Below are positions 23,928-31,162 of a DNA stretch of 64,000 nt, in pieces (positions within the stretch are counted from its first letter, which is position 1; every line of letters begins with the position of its first letter). A model generated the notes under the pieces. That model had not been told where the DNA came from, made no database searches, and saw only the letters and a list, made by a program, of their open reading frames with translations. This stretch comes from Catellatospora methionotrophica (lineage in GTDB: Bacteria; Actinomycetota; Actinomycetes; Mycobacteriales; Micromonosporaceae). The DNA lies in contig NZ_JAAOTJ010000005.1 in assembly GCF_011297335.1 (NCBI RefSeq), positions 62,001 through 126,000 of the forward strand, written 5' to 3'. The translations under genes were made by a program, and so were the position numbers.

Positions 23928-24043
23928 ACCCAACCACCTGGCCGCCGCCGACCGCGAAGCGTCCGCAGTAATGAGGCTCGCGAAGCGAGTCGTCCTATGC
24001 TCTTCTCCCCCGCCCGCCGGCGCGAGCCGATCGCCCGCGCCAG

Positions 24044-24158
24044 GCGGTGACAGCGGTGACACGGTGACAATCCCGCCTACGCGGCCACGTATGCGCAGGT
24101 CAGACCGCTCAAACTGCTGTCACCGCCCCGCGATGACAGGCGGTGACAACGGTGACAG
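24044..24158 (-). repeat. GTCACC repeat module, copy 2
   Basis: Reverse orientation relative to copy 1. GGTGAC occurs at 24046, 24055 and 24064, then CTGTCACCGC, a degenerate GATGAC and GGTGAC at 24142 and 24151. It lies about 120 bases inside the hairpin of the AICE left end. Confidence 0.8.
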
Positions 24159-24198
24159 GGAAGATCAAGAACTATCCTGGCTTGGCTGCGCGCCGGAA

Positions 24199-24312
24199 GC
24201 GGTGACAGCGGTGACACGGTGACAATCGCATTCCAACGGCGACAAGAGGGCAGGTCACAGCCCTGTACCGCTGTCACCGCCGGGCGGTGACAGGCGGTGA
24301 CAACGGTGACAG
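24199..24312 (-). repeat. GTCACC repeat module, copy 3
   Basis: GGTGAC at 24201, 24210 and 24218, a spacer, then GTCACC and three GGTGAC ending at 24310. It is arranged in tandem with copy 2, 40 bases apart. All hexamers are intact, unlike copy 2. Confidence 0.8.
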
Positions 24313-24378
24313 CGCCTGGCGGCAGAGCGACGCCATCGGCTGAGGACACCTGGGCGACGCCACGTTGTCGCCCACGGG

Positions 24379-25272
24379 TCAGGGCAAGCGCGAGATCAAT
24401 CCGGCGTTGAACCATTGCACAAGCGTGACAGCCACGGCTACAGCTACCCGAGCTTCATCCATCGATACGTTCCCTGGTGCCGAAGGCTGTCCACCGTGAC
24501 GATCATGCTGTCCATGCCACAGCATCCGCAGCATGCCGATGACAACGGATGATGAGGCGGCATTGCTATGCTCGCGGTCCATCGGCAGTCGCCAATCATT
24601 CTGATCCTCAAGCTGCCTAAGTACCGTCCCAAGCGTCGCACGCAAGTTTGTTGGGGACACCACAGGCACAGCGGCGTCTTCAACAGCCAAAATGGCTAAC
24701 CGGTATGCCTCACTAGCGCTGGGAGTTAGTCCGTATACCTCCTCCCACGCCTTCGCTAGTCGCGCTCCCGCCCGTCCTGCACGTGCCATCACGGATTCAG
24801 CAGCGATCTGCACGCCAACGGGGACACGGCGAACCAGCCCTGGGCGATCACCCCTGCTGCCGACCGTGTATGCCGATTTACTGCGACCCAAAATGCCGTC
24901 GAGGTCTGTGGCCTTCGCGTGGCCGTCATGGGCGAGCAGGTAATCCGCGACCTGGAGAGGCGCATCATGTTGCCTTAGAACAGACATGGCAGTTTTGAGC
25001 TGTGCCGCGCCGATGTCCTGCCCGGTGCCAGCGGCGCGGACGTCAGGCAGAGGAATCTTGAGGATCTGGCACATGTCTTCCGCCAAAGCGGTGTCAAGCA
25101 TCGGAAAGCGTCCGCTTCCATCGCGATAGCTACGGATCACGATCAGTGCATCTCTAACCCATGCCCAGTATGCCGAAGCCATCCATTCCGGAACTCCGTC
25201 ATGGAGTGCATCGAATTGGGCGATCTGATCTTCTGTCTCAACGCCAAGTGGTCGCCACGCATCTTCGGTCAC
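24379..25272 (-). CDS. Hypothetical AICE cargo protein
   Basis: 297 residues from GTG 25272 (VTEDAWRPLGVETEDQ); ATG 25314 is an alternative with 14 more residues, and neither has a strong ribosome binding site. The protein is soluble and mostly helical, rich in Ala and charged residues. Features: WMASAYWAWVRDALIVIRSY near the N-terminus, a central loop with two Gly-Arg segments, GRAGARLAKAWEEVYGLTPS in the middle, and a C-terminal helix VAVAVAVTLVQWFNAGLI. I recall similar proteins at this position in other AICEs, but no function. It is transcribed toward attL and is the first gene inside the element, a usual place for cargo such as defence genes. Confidence 0.6.
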   Translation of the reverse strand: MTEDAWRPLGVETEDQIAQFDALHDGVPEWMASAYWAWVRDALIVIRSYRDGSGRFPMLDTALAEDMCQILKIPLPDVRAAGTGQDIGAAQLKTAMSVLRQHDAPLQVADYLLAHDGHAKATDLDGILGRSKSAYTVGSRGDRPGLVRRVPVGVQIAAESVMARAGRAGARLAKAWEEVYGLTPSASEAYRLAILAVEDAAVPVVSPTNLRATLGTVLRQLEDQNDWRLPMDREHSNAASSSVVIGMLRMLWHGQHDRHGGQPSAPGNVSMDEARVAVAVAVTLVQWFNAGLISRLP

Positions 25273-25369
25273 GCAACAATTGTTCCATCCTGAGCGCCTT
25301 GCCGGTCCACGCATATTTGGCGGCTACAGCTACGGCATGAACCCGCGAATCTCGTCTCGCCGAAGAACC

Positions 25370-25630
25370 TCAGCAGACTGAGCCCACAGTCGGTAGGCCA
25401 ACGCCACACGCCGCCCGCGCCGACGCCGCAACGCGCTCGACCTCGCCCAGCTTCGTCGCACCGAACAGCCGCAGGAGGCCCAGCGCGCCGCCACCAGCGC
25501 CGCCGCAGCATGCTGCCACCAGGAACACGAAGAGGCCGCCGATGGCGGCCCCTGCGCGTCTGTTCTTGCGAGTTGAGTCGATCGTCACTCGATGCTCGTA
25601 AATCGTTGGATCAAGCTCCGTGAAGCGCAT
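25370..25630 (-). CDS. Small membrane protein coupled to the HAD gene
   Basis: 86 residues. After a polar 27-residue N-terminus (with the basic STRKNRR) comes a single Gly/Ala/Cys-rich hydrophobic segment (about residues 28-52, AAIGGLFVFLVAACCGGAGG), then a short tail. ATG 25630 lies inside the end of the HAD gene (20-base overlap), so translation is probably coupled. Function unknown; it could equally be a chance frame, although the TM segment and overlap argue against that. Confidence 0.5.
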   Translation of the reverse strand: MRFTELDPTIYEHRVTIDSTRKNRRAGAAIGGLFVFLVAACCGGAGGGALGLLRLFGATKLGEVERVAASARAACGVGLPTVGSVC

Positions 25631-26309
25631 GTACTAGCTCTGCCATGCCTTCGCGCCCTTCAACGACGGTAGTGGCACCGGCCCGTTGGAGCGCTTCGGC
25701 CTTCCCTGCCTTGTTGGCAAAGCCGATGCTTCGCACGCCCGCGATGACTGCCACCTCGATATCGGTGGTTGAGTCGCCGACAAGCACTGCGCTGCCGGCC
25801 TCCGCGCTGAGCTGTCGCAGCGCCTCGCCAACCGCCCACGGGTCCGGCTTCATCAAGTCAGGGCGTGAGTGAGGCCGCCCCACGATGGGGCCGACGCCTT
25901 CGCGGAGCTGGTGCCGTTCTAGGTAGCTGGCGATGGCCTCTGCCGAGTTGTTGCTAACGATCGCGATGGGCTTCCCGACCGCTCCCGCCTTACGTATGAA
26001 GTCGAACGCATACGGCGTCGCATCGGCAATAGCCACCGCCTTCATCTCCGCCGCACGCAGGCAGTCTTCGACCTCCCTGAGCGTCTGATCGCCGAGCGTC
26101 GCGGCGTACCGCAAGACTTCCAGGGGATCTCGCTGAACCTCGATGGAGGGTGGAAGGCTGAACGAGTGTCGGTGAATGACTTCGCGACAGTGTGCGGCCA
26201 CGGTCATATCGCTGATCCCGGAGAACACTCCACAGACCGGCCCGTCGAAATCGAGCAGGATAATGCGTGATCCGTTAAGGATCTCCCCGACCGTCAGGTC
26301 GTCGCTCAC
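25611..26309 (-). CDS. HAD-superfamily phosphatase
   Basis: 232 residues from GTG 26309, which overlaps the GntR stop by four bases (GTGA). The four HAD motifs are present: I, LLDFDGPVCGVF (nucleophile and acid Asp); II, IVSNNS; III, Lys in LMKPDPWAVG; IV, VLVGDSTTDIEVA. A helical cap sits between motifs I and II (about residues 25-95), giving subfamily IA, phosphoglycolate-phosphatase-like. The substrate is unknown. HAD genes coupled to a GntR regulator are familiar in AICEs, but why the element needs a phosphatase is unclear; nucleotide or sugar phosphate signalling are guesses. Confidence 0.8.
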   Translation of the reverse strand: MSDDLTVGEILNGSRIILLDFDGPVCGVFSGISDMTVAAHCREVIHRHSFSLPPSIEVQRDPLEVLRYAATLGDQTLREVEDCLRAAEMKAVAIADATPYAFDFIRKAGAVGKPIAIVSNNSAEAIASYLERHQLREGVGPIVGRPHSRPDLMKPDPWAVGEALRQLSAEAGSAVLVGDSTTDIEVAVIAGVRSIGFANKAGKAEALQRAGATTVVEGREGMAELVHALHGA

Positions 26310-27172
26310 TCCGGCACCTCGTGCGCGATAGTGGCCCACACGGACTCGAACCAGTTCCGGGCCTGCTCGATGAACGTGGGGTCCGTGGCGGTGGGGTCAT
26401 CGGTGGCCAGGAAGTGCATGAGCGTGGCGTCCTTGCCCATGGCATCGAAGATCGCGACCTGTTCACCCTTGATCGCGACAGCGTGCTGCATGACGGGGTA
26501 GAAGCCGAAGAACACCTCCTCCCCGTTCAGGATGTAGAGCTTGAACATCGCCCCCGCACGATGAAACCGCACCTCAGAGCGAGCTTCCTTCACTAGCCCA
26601 AGGGCACCGAGTTCGGCGATCGTGTCTGCGATGGCCTCGGTGTGACGCCGAACGATCCTGTTCATGCGCTGCCGTACGCCTGGGTCATCCGTGCCATCCG
26701 GCGCGAGGGTTGGCAGTGCCGTTGGCTGGGTCATGTCTGGCAGGAGCATGCGCACGACCAGCGATCTTGGCGTGAGCTGCCCTGCGCGAATCTTGTCCAG
26801 CGGCTCGGCGAGGATGCCGTGCAGTGTCTCGGCTGACAGTCCAGCGAAGTCGATCGTTACCACATCGCTGGTGAACAGGTCTTCGACGTGAGGGCGAAGG
26901 CCCACCGGCCGCTCACTCTGGGCTCTCACGAATGCCCCGCTGCCCTGGCGGGTGACGATGAGCCGTTCGTCTCGCAGCGTCCTCAGGGCCGCCTTCACAG
27001 TCTCGCGCGCGACGCCGTAGTGGTCCGCGAGTTCGGACTGGGTGGGCAGGCGTTCGCCTGGCCCGTAGCTGCCGCCTCGTATGGCGGCGCGCAGCACGTT
27101 CGCAATCTGTTGGGACGCGGGTCGACCGTCATCCGGATTGAGGGCACCCAGGCCCTCTAGCTGCGTACTCAT
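26306..27172 (-). CDS. GntR-family regulator of the AICE
   Basis: 288 residues from ATG 27172 (MSTQLEGLGALNP); upstream frame extension has no start signals. Residues about 18-88 are a GntR winged helix (ASQQIANVLRAAIRGGSYGPG, then SELADHYGVARETVKAAL and RLIVTRQGSGAFV). The C-terminal 190 residues do not look like a typical UTRA or FCD domain; they contain an Arg-rich helix (MNRIVRRHTEAIADTIAEL) and a beta segment (EEVFFGFYPVMQHAVAI). By position it corresponds to KorSA/Pra-type control genes of AICEs. Three TTGGCTAGCCAA-like operators lie upstream, one between the boxes of the promoter driving the transfer genes, so it probably represses both itself and those genes. Confidence 0.8.
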   Translation of the reverse strand: MSTQLEGLGALNPDDGRPASQQIANVLRAAIRGGSYGPGERLPTQSELADHYGVARETVKAALRTLRDERLIVTRQGSGAFVRAQSERPVGLRPHVEDLFTSDVVTIDFAGLSAETLHGILAEPLDKIRAGQLTPRSLVVRMLLPDMTQPTALPTLAPDGTDDPGVRQRMNRIVRRHTEAIADTIAELGALGLVKEARSEVRFHRAGAMFKLYILNGEEVFFGFYPVMQHAVAIKGEQVAIFDAMGKDATLMHFLATDDPTATDPTFIEQARNWFESVWATIAHEVPE

Positions 27173-27190
27173 GTCGCGGACTCTACACCT

Positions 27191-27280
27191 GACTAGCCAA
27201 GCCAGGAAAGTTTTCCTCAGCGGATTGACATGGCTAGCCAAGTGAGCCTAACGTCAGGACATCGGAAGTTGGCTAGCCAA
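27191..27280. promoter_or_regulatory. Three palindromic operators for the GntR regulator
   Basis: GACTAGCCAA at 27191-27200, ATGGCTAGCCAA at 27230-27241 and the perfect palindrome TTGGCTAGCCAA at 27269-27280. They are spaced about 39 bases apart between the GntR gene and the transfer operon. GntR as the binding protein is inferred from position. Confidence 0.65.
27225..27254 (+). promoter_or_regulatory. Sigma-70-type promoter of the transfer operon
   Basis: TTGACA at 27225-27230 and TAACGT at 27249-27254, 18 bases apart, facing the operon that begins at 27618. The second operator fills the spacer, so repressor and polymerase would compete. Confidence 0.6.
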
Positions 27281-27437
27281 GATGGTCAACGACCGGATCG
27301 GGCTTGGCTCGGGATGACTTCCTGTGTGCCTGTAAGTGCTGGTGCCTGCCTGTTTGTTGAGAACTTCATAGCGATCTCTCGGGCCGTCGCCTCCCGGAAA
27401 AGGCGACCAGCACGGCATAGGTCTGTGCATCAACGAA

Positions 27438-27467
27438 GGGGCGGCCCGGAACGTGCTGGGCCGCCCC
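27438..27467 (+). terminator. Leader hairpin, possible attenuator
   Basis: GGGGCGGCCC and GGGCCGCCCC with a 10-base loop, located in the roughly 360-base leader between the promoter and the first gene. No U run follows, so termination strength is uncertain. Confidence 0.4.
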
Positions 27468-27617
27468 GCGTCGCAAGCCACCTCGCGCGCCGCTCGGCGT
27501 GCGGACGACCTCCATGGAGCTGGGACACGCGGCCCAGCTCGGCGGTGGCCGCCATGGTGGCGACCAGCACGGCCCGCCCGATCGGGCGGGTCCGCCCCTA
27601 CTGAACAGGGAGCAACT

Positions 27618-28430
27618 GTGATCGACACCTACCGCGCCGCGTCGCTGCACCTGGCCAACCTGGGCAACGCCGTGGTCGTCGTGGACGACCTCACGCCGCC
27701 CGGAAAGATCGTGGTGAGCGTGATCGGCTCCGCCGAGTCCGAGCAGGCCGTCACCGTCCGCGTGGACGGCGACGAGCTGCACGTGTCCGGCCCGTACAAC
27801 ACCGGCACCGTCGTCACCTCCGGTGGCGGGGTGAACATCGTGTCCGGCAACGCCAGCGTCGGGACCATGGTCGGCCAGATCAGCGGCGGCATGGTCCAGA
27901 TCGGCAGTAGCGGGATCGTGATCGCTGGCGGTACTGGCGAGGTCATCGTCAACGGACGCCGGATCAACCTCGACGACATCCCGCAGGCCCCGGCCCCGGC
28001 CCGCGTCAAGGTCACCGTCCGGACCGGCACCCCGGTCACCATCACCGACACCACGATCGGCAACTACCGCATCGGCTCGACCCGTGGCCCGCTCACGGTC
28101 AGCGGGTCGATGACGACGGTGGAGGGGGGCAGCGTCGGCGCGACCCGCCTGCGCGTGAAGGGCAACGGGGACGTCCGCATCGACGAGGTCACCGGCCCGC
28201 GCCTGGCCGTGACCGTGTCCGGCACGGGCAGCGTCGTGGTCAAGGGCGGCCAGGTCGAGGAGATGACGGCACGGGTGTCCGGCACCGGAGGCGTCGCGTT
28301 CAACGGCACCGTCAACGGCCCGGCCGAGCTGGAGGTATCCGGCGTCGGCGGGATCGCCGTCCACCGCGTCACCGGCCCCATCGACCGCTACACCTCCGGC
28401 ATCGGGCGCATCACCGTCCGCCACCGCTGA
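27618..28430 (+). CDS. Beta-helix-like AICE protein (DUF2807/adhesin-head-like repeats)
   Basis: 270 residues from GTG 27618 (AGGGAGCAACT upstream). The N-terminal half has a Gly/Ser/Val-rich repetitive region (VVTSGGGVNIVSGNASVGTM...), followed by alternating VSGTGSVVVKGGQVEEM, VSGTGGVAFNGTVNGP and VSGVGGIAVHRVTGP units. These resemble DUF2807 'head GIN' right-handed beta-helix strands. There is no signal peptide, so the protein is probably cytoplasmic. It is the first gene of the transfer operon and its role is unknown. A terminator-like hairpin at 28465 separates it from the next gene. Confidence 0.6.
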   Translation: MIDTYRAASLHLANLGNAVVVVDDLTPPGKIVVSVIGSAESEQAVTVRVDGDELHVSGPYNTGTVVTSGGGVNIVSGNASVGTMVGQISGGMVQIGSSGIVIAGGTGEVIVNGRRINLDDIPQAPAPARVKVTVRTGTPVTITDTTIGNYRIGSTRGPLTVSGSMTTVEGGSVGATRLRVKGNGDVRIDEVTGPRLAVTVSGTGSVVVKGGQVEEMTARVSGTGGVAFNGTVNGPAELEVSGVGGIAVHRVTGPIDRYTSGIGRITVRHR

Positions 28431-28464
28431 CCAGCGTGGATAGCCGGTCGGCCCATCAGCAAGC

Positions 28465-28496
28465 GACCCCAGCGGGGGGCCATCCCCGCTGGGGTC
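28465..28496 (+). terminator. Hairpin after the beta-helix-like gene
   Basis: GACCCCAGCGGGG and CCCCGCTGGGGTC around a 6-base loop, 34 bases past the stop. It may attenuate expression of the following transfer genes. Confidence 0.7.
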
Positions 28497-28531
28497 TTCG
28501 CACCCATCCCTACCTGCAAGGAGAGACAACG

Positions 28532-28819
28532 ATGCCTCGCCAGGCTATCGCGTCGGCCTACGCCGACGAACCGACCGGCCCGACCGCTGCGGAGCTTGCG
28601 GCGATCGAGCTGGAGTGGCCGCTGATCGCGGCCGAACTGGAAGTGACCAGCGCCGAAATCGTCCTGCTGACCAGCACCGCGCCGACTGAGCTGGACTGGC
28701 GCAGGCTTCGCCGCGCCGAGCGGCAACGGCTCCGCGTCCTGGCCGAGTTGGCCGCCGCCGAGGCCGCCCGCGTGCGGCCCGCCCCGATCGGGCGGAGGCG
28801 GCATGTCCGGGCAGCTTGA
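28532..28819 (+). CDS. DUF6284 family protein
   Basis: 95 residues from ATG 28532 with AAGGAGAGACAAC upstream. It is a Glu/Ala/Arg-rich helical protein (EPTGPTAAELAAIELEWPLI, AELDVI-type strand, then LDWRRLRRAERQRLRVLAEL). Small proteins of this kind, classified as DUF6284, sit just before the SpdB-like gene in many AICEs and Streptomyces plasmids. Function unknown. It overlaps the following gene by 17 bases. Confidence 0.7.
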   Translation: MPRQAIASAYADEPTGPTAAELAAIELEWPLIAAELEVTSAEIVLLTSTAPTELDWRRLRRAERQRLRVLAELAAAEAARVRPAPIGRRRHVRAA

Positions 28820-29081
28820 CCTGTTTACCGGCGCGACCGTCGACCAGGCCGCGCCCGCCGCGCTCAAGCCGACCGGCCGCCTGGAGCCGGGCCAGGTCCG
28901 CTACGTCGCGTTCGCCGGTCACCGCGACTGCGACGACTGCTGGCGCGACCAGCGCGCCGCCAAGGGTGCCGCACCGCCGCGCCGCCGCGCAACCTGCGTC
29001 CGTGAGACCACCGAGGGCCGCAGATACCTGTGTGGCCAGCACAAAACCGACCGTGCCGCCCACTACCACAAACCCCGCTGA
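28803..29081 (+). CDS. Small cysteine-containing AICE protein
   Basis: 92 residues from ATG 28803, overlapping the end of the DUF6284 gene, with GGCGGAGGCGGC upstream. It contains C-x2-C in HRDCDDCWRDQ and later Cys-His groups (ATCVRETTEG, YLCGQHKTDRAAH) that could bind zinc. Unknown function, typical of the small genes between regulator and spdB in such elements. Confidence 0.65.
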   Translation: MSGQLDLFTGATVDQAAPAALKPTGRLEPGQVRYVAFAGHRDCDDCWRDQRAAKGAAPPRRRATCVRETTEGRRYLCGQHKTDRAAHYHKPR

Positions 29082-29103
29082 TCACGCCTCAAAGGAGAAG
29101 ACC

Positions 29104-29985
29104 ATGACTGCACCTGCCAGCGTTTACCCCGTCGCCGTCGCCGACCTGGTCGACGACTTCCAGGCGTGGGCCAAGGAGCTGGGCGACGCGCCCTCCCACC
29201 GCGCCACCATGAAGCGCTTCCGGATCGGCACCGACAAGGCCCGTGCGCTCCTGTCGACCCTGCCGACCGACACCCCGGACGAGCCCACCACCCCCGCCCC
29301 GGACGCGGCCCCGGTCGCGCTGCTCGACCCGCCCGCGCCGGTCGCCCCGGTGCTGCCGGAGGTGACCGCCGAGCCGATCACGGCCCCGGCCGAGCTGCTG
29401 TACCGGGTGGACGTGGCCGCGCCCCCGAAGATCACACCGCCTGCGGCTGAGCGGGTCACCCCGGCGCACACGACGGCCCCCGTCGCCGTGCCGATCCCGG
29501 TGCCCGCTCCGGCCCCGATCGCGCCCGCCGTCCGGGTGCGTCCGAAGCCGCGCGTGCGTACCTGGCCGATCCTGGTCGTGGGCCTGGGCGCGTTCATCGC
29601 GATCTGGGCCGGGTGGGTGGAGCTGGGACGGCTAACCGGCTTCGGTGTGGTTCACCCGCTGCCGGGGATCTGGGACAGCCTCAAGATTGACACCGCCATC
29701 ACGCTGCCGCTGGGCATGGACGCCTACGCCGCGTTCGCGCTCAAGGTCTGGTTCACCCCCGACATCTCCGCCCGCGCCCGCAAGTTCGCCCGCTGGTCCA
29801 CGATCGTGTCCCTGCTGGTCGGCATGTGCGGGCAGGTCGCCTATCACCTGATGGCCGCGCAGGGCATCACGTCGGCCCCATGGCAGATCACCACCGCCGT
29901 GTCCTGCCTGCCCGTCATCGTCCTCGGACTGGCCTCCGGCCTGGTCCACCTGGTCCGCGCCGACCAGGAAGCCGACGAGCAGTGA
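29104..29985 (+). CDS. DUF2637 / SpdB-like membrane transfer protein
   Basis: 293 residues from ATG 29104 after AAAGGAGAAGACC. Residues 1-150 form a Pro/Ala-rich cytoplasmic part starting with a winged-helix-like segment (DDFQAWAKELGDAPSHRATMKRF). The C-terminal 130 residues hold four membrane segments of the DUF2637 type (PILVVGLGAFIAIWAGWVEL, ITLPLGMDAYAAFAL, RWSTIVSLLVGMCGQVAYHL, ISCLPVIVLGLASGLVHLV-like). Proteins of this type are the Spd (spread) components that help plasmid or AICE DNA move through the mycelium. The gene ends with GTGA overlapping the next start, showing coupling. Confidence 0.75.
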   Translation: MTAPASVYPVAVADLVDDFQAWAKELGDAPSHRATMKRFRIGTDKARALLSTLPTDTPDEPTTPAPDAAPVALLDPPAPVAPVLPEVTAEPITAPAELLYRVDVAAPPKITPPAAERVTPAHTTAPVAVPIPVPAPAPIAPAVRVRPKPRVRTWPILVVGLGAFIAIWAGWVELGRLTGFGVVHPLPGIWDSLKIDTAITLPLGMDAYAAFALKVWFTPDISARARKFARWSTIVSLLVGMCGQVAYHLMAAQGITSAPWQITTAVSCLPVIVLGLASGLVHLVRADQEADEQ

Positions 29986-30461
29986 GCGCCGCCGCCGACG
30001 TGCTGGCCGGTGTCCTGCTGGACATCGAGGCCGCCGACACCAGCTACGGACTGCGGGCCGCGCTGGTCATCCGAGCACTGCACCTGGCCGTCGACCTGGG
30101 CTACCCGGCCGGGATCGGCCACGACCCCCACGGCCTGGACGGCTACCGCGTCGTGGTCTACATCGACCTTCCCGGCGCGGGCCAGTGCTCGTGGCACATG
30201 CGTGAGTACCCCGCCCCGTGGGACGGCCACAGCACCGCCGATAAGTACGCCCGCATCCACACCTACGCCAACGCCCAGCCCAACTGGGCGGGGCAGTCAC
30301 CCGCCAGCACCGACCCGAAGGAGACAGCCGTAATGGCCAAGGACCTCGACGCCCAGCTCCGCGAGATCGCCGAGCAGGCCCGCCGTGACGACGACGCCCG
30401 CAAGGCCGCTGTAGCCGAGCAGATGCGCCGAAACATCGAGGCCAACACCAAGAAGAAGTAG
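29982..30461 (+). CDS. AICE hypothetical protein with possible internal start
   Basis: 159 residues from GTG 29982 (GTGA overlap). The N-terminal 110 residues match a familiar AICE hypothetical (ALHLAVDLGYPAGIGHDPHG, YRVVVYIDLPGAGQCSWHM), an alpha/beta domain of unknown role. The last 43 residues are a charged helix (MAKDLDAQLREIAEQARRDD...NTKKK). Directly before that helix, at 30318, lies AAGGAGACAGCCGTA, a perfect ribosome binding site for ATG 30333 in the same frame. Either one fused protein or two products are made. Confidence 0.65.
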   Translation: MSAAADVLAGVLLDIEAADTSYGLRAALVIRALHLAVDLGYPAGIGHDPHGLDGYRVVVYIDLPGAGQCSWHMREYPAPWDGHSTADKYARIHTYANAQPNWAGQSPASTDPKETAVMAKDLDAQLREIAEQARRDDDARKAAVAEQMRRNIEANTKKK

Positions 30462-30610
30462 CCACCGACCGGCCACCTCCGTGCCGGCCAGACCGGAACC
30501 GGTCTGGCCGGTGCGGTGGCCGCCAGATCGGCGACCAGACGGGGACACGGCCCGCCCTGCCAAGAACCGGCCGTGCCCCTGTTACCCCTCACAGAAGGAG
30601 TGAGCACAGT

Positions 30611-31162
30611 ATGACCAGCGAAGACTCCCGGATCGACTGGGACGCCTACGAAGCCGAACTCCACCCCGACCAGGCCGCGCCGGACGTCGCCGTCGACGAC
30701 CCGGCGCTGAGCTTCGACCACCCGCGCACGGCACGGCGTGAGCCGATCCTGCCCGCCTGGGCACGCTCGCGCGCCGCGTTCACCTCGCAGGTGTCCTGGG
30801 CCTTCCAGCACCTCACCCACGCCACCGGCTACCACCTGGCCCGCAGCCCGATCTACGCGGGCAAGCTCGCCGCCTACTCGCTGGTCGGCCTGGGCCGGTC
30901 GGTGTTCGGCGCGGGCCGGTGGGTGTTCGACCTGGAAGGCGCACCCGTCCGGCACGTCGCCGTGCGCCGCGAGGACGCCGCCGAGTACCTGAAGCTGTCG
31001 GCCCAGCGCGACAGCCGCGTGCGCCTGCGCGGCTTCGTCGCCCTGGGCGCGACCATCGCCCTGGGTGGCTGGAGTCGCCATCGCCGCCGCGCCGGGCTGG
31101 GTTCAGGCCCTCGCGGTGGCGGGTGCGGTGGCGGTGTTCGGGTGGATCGGCCGCTCGGCTGA
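30611..31162 (+). CDS. N-terminal part of FtsK/TraB-like DNA translocase (frameshifted)
   Basis: 183 residues from ATG 30611 (AGAAGGAGTGAG upstream). The first 150 residues are an acidic N-terminus and a helical membrane-associated region (SPIYAGKLAAYSLVGLGRSVFGAGRWVFDLEG), followed by LRGFVALGATIALGG, the usual lead into the next membrane segment. At GGG 31063-31065 the frame appears off by one base. The remaining 30 residues are out-of-frame translation. Removing one G would continue as ALVAGVAIAAAPGWVQALA in the 31065 frame and rebuild a single protein of about 690 residues, normal for AICE TraB proteins. Confidence 0.7.
   Translation: MTSEDSRIDWDAYEAELHPDQAAPDVAVDDPALSFDHPRTARREPILPAWARSRAAFTSQVSWAFQHLTHATGYHLARSPIYAGKLAAYSLVGLGRSVFGAGRWVFDLEGAPVRHVAVRREDAAEYLKLSAQRDSRVRLRGFVALGATIALGGWSRHRRRAGLGSGPRGGGCGGGVRVDRPLG

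Noticed and set aside
23857-23971. Small peptide gene starting MAEPNGGGIKVDLD on the plus strand
   Set aside because: A similar peptide arises on the minus strand from hairpin symmetry, and the homologous site at 3230 does not keep the frame.
24044-24312. GTCACC modules considered as CRISPR or plain REP elements
   Set aside because: Unit length and spacing do not fit CRISPR, and all four copies lie in mobile DNA with fixed internal layout, unlike chromosomal REP repeats.
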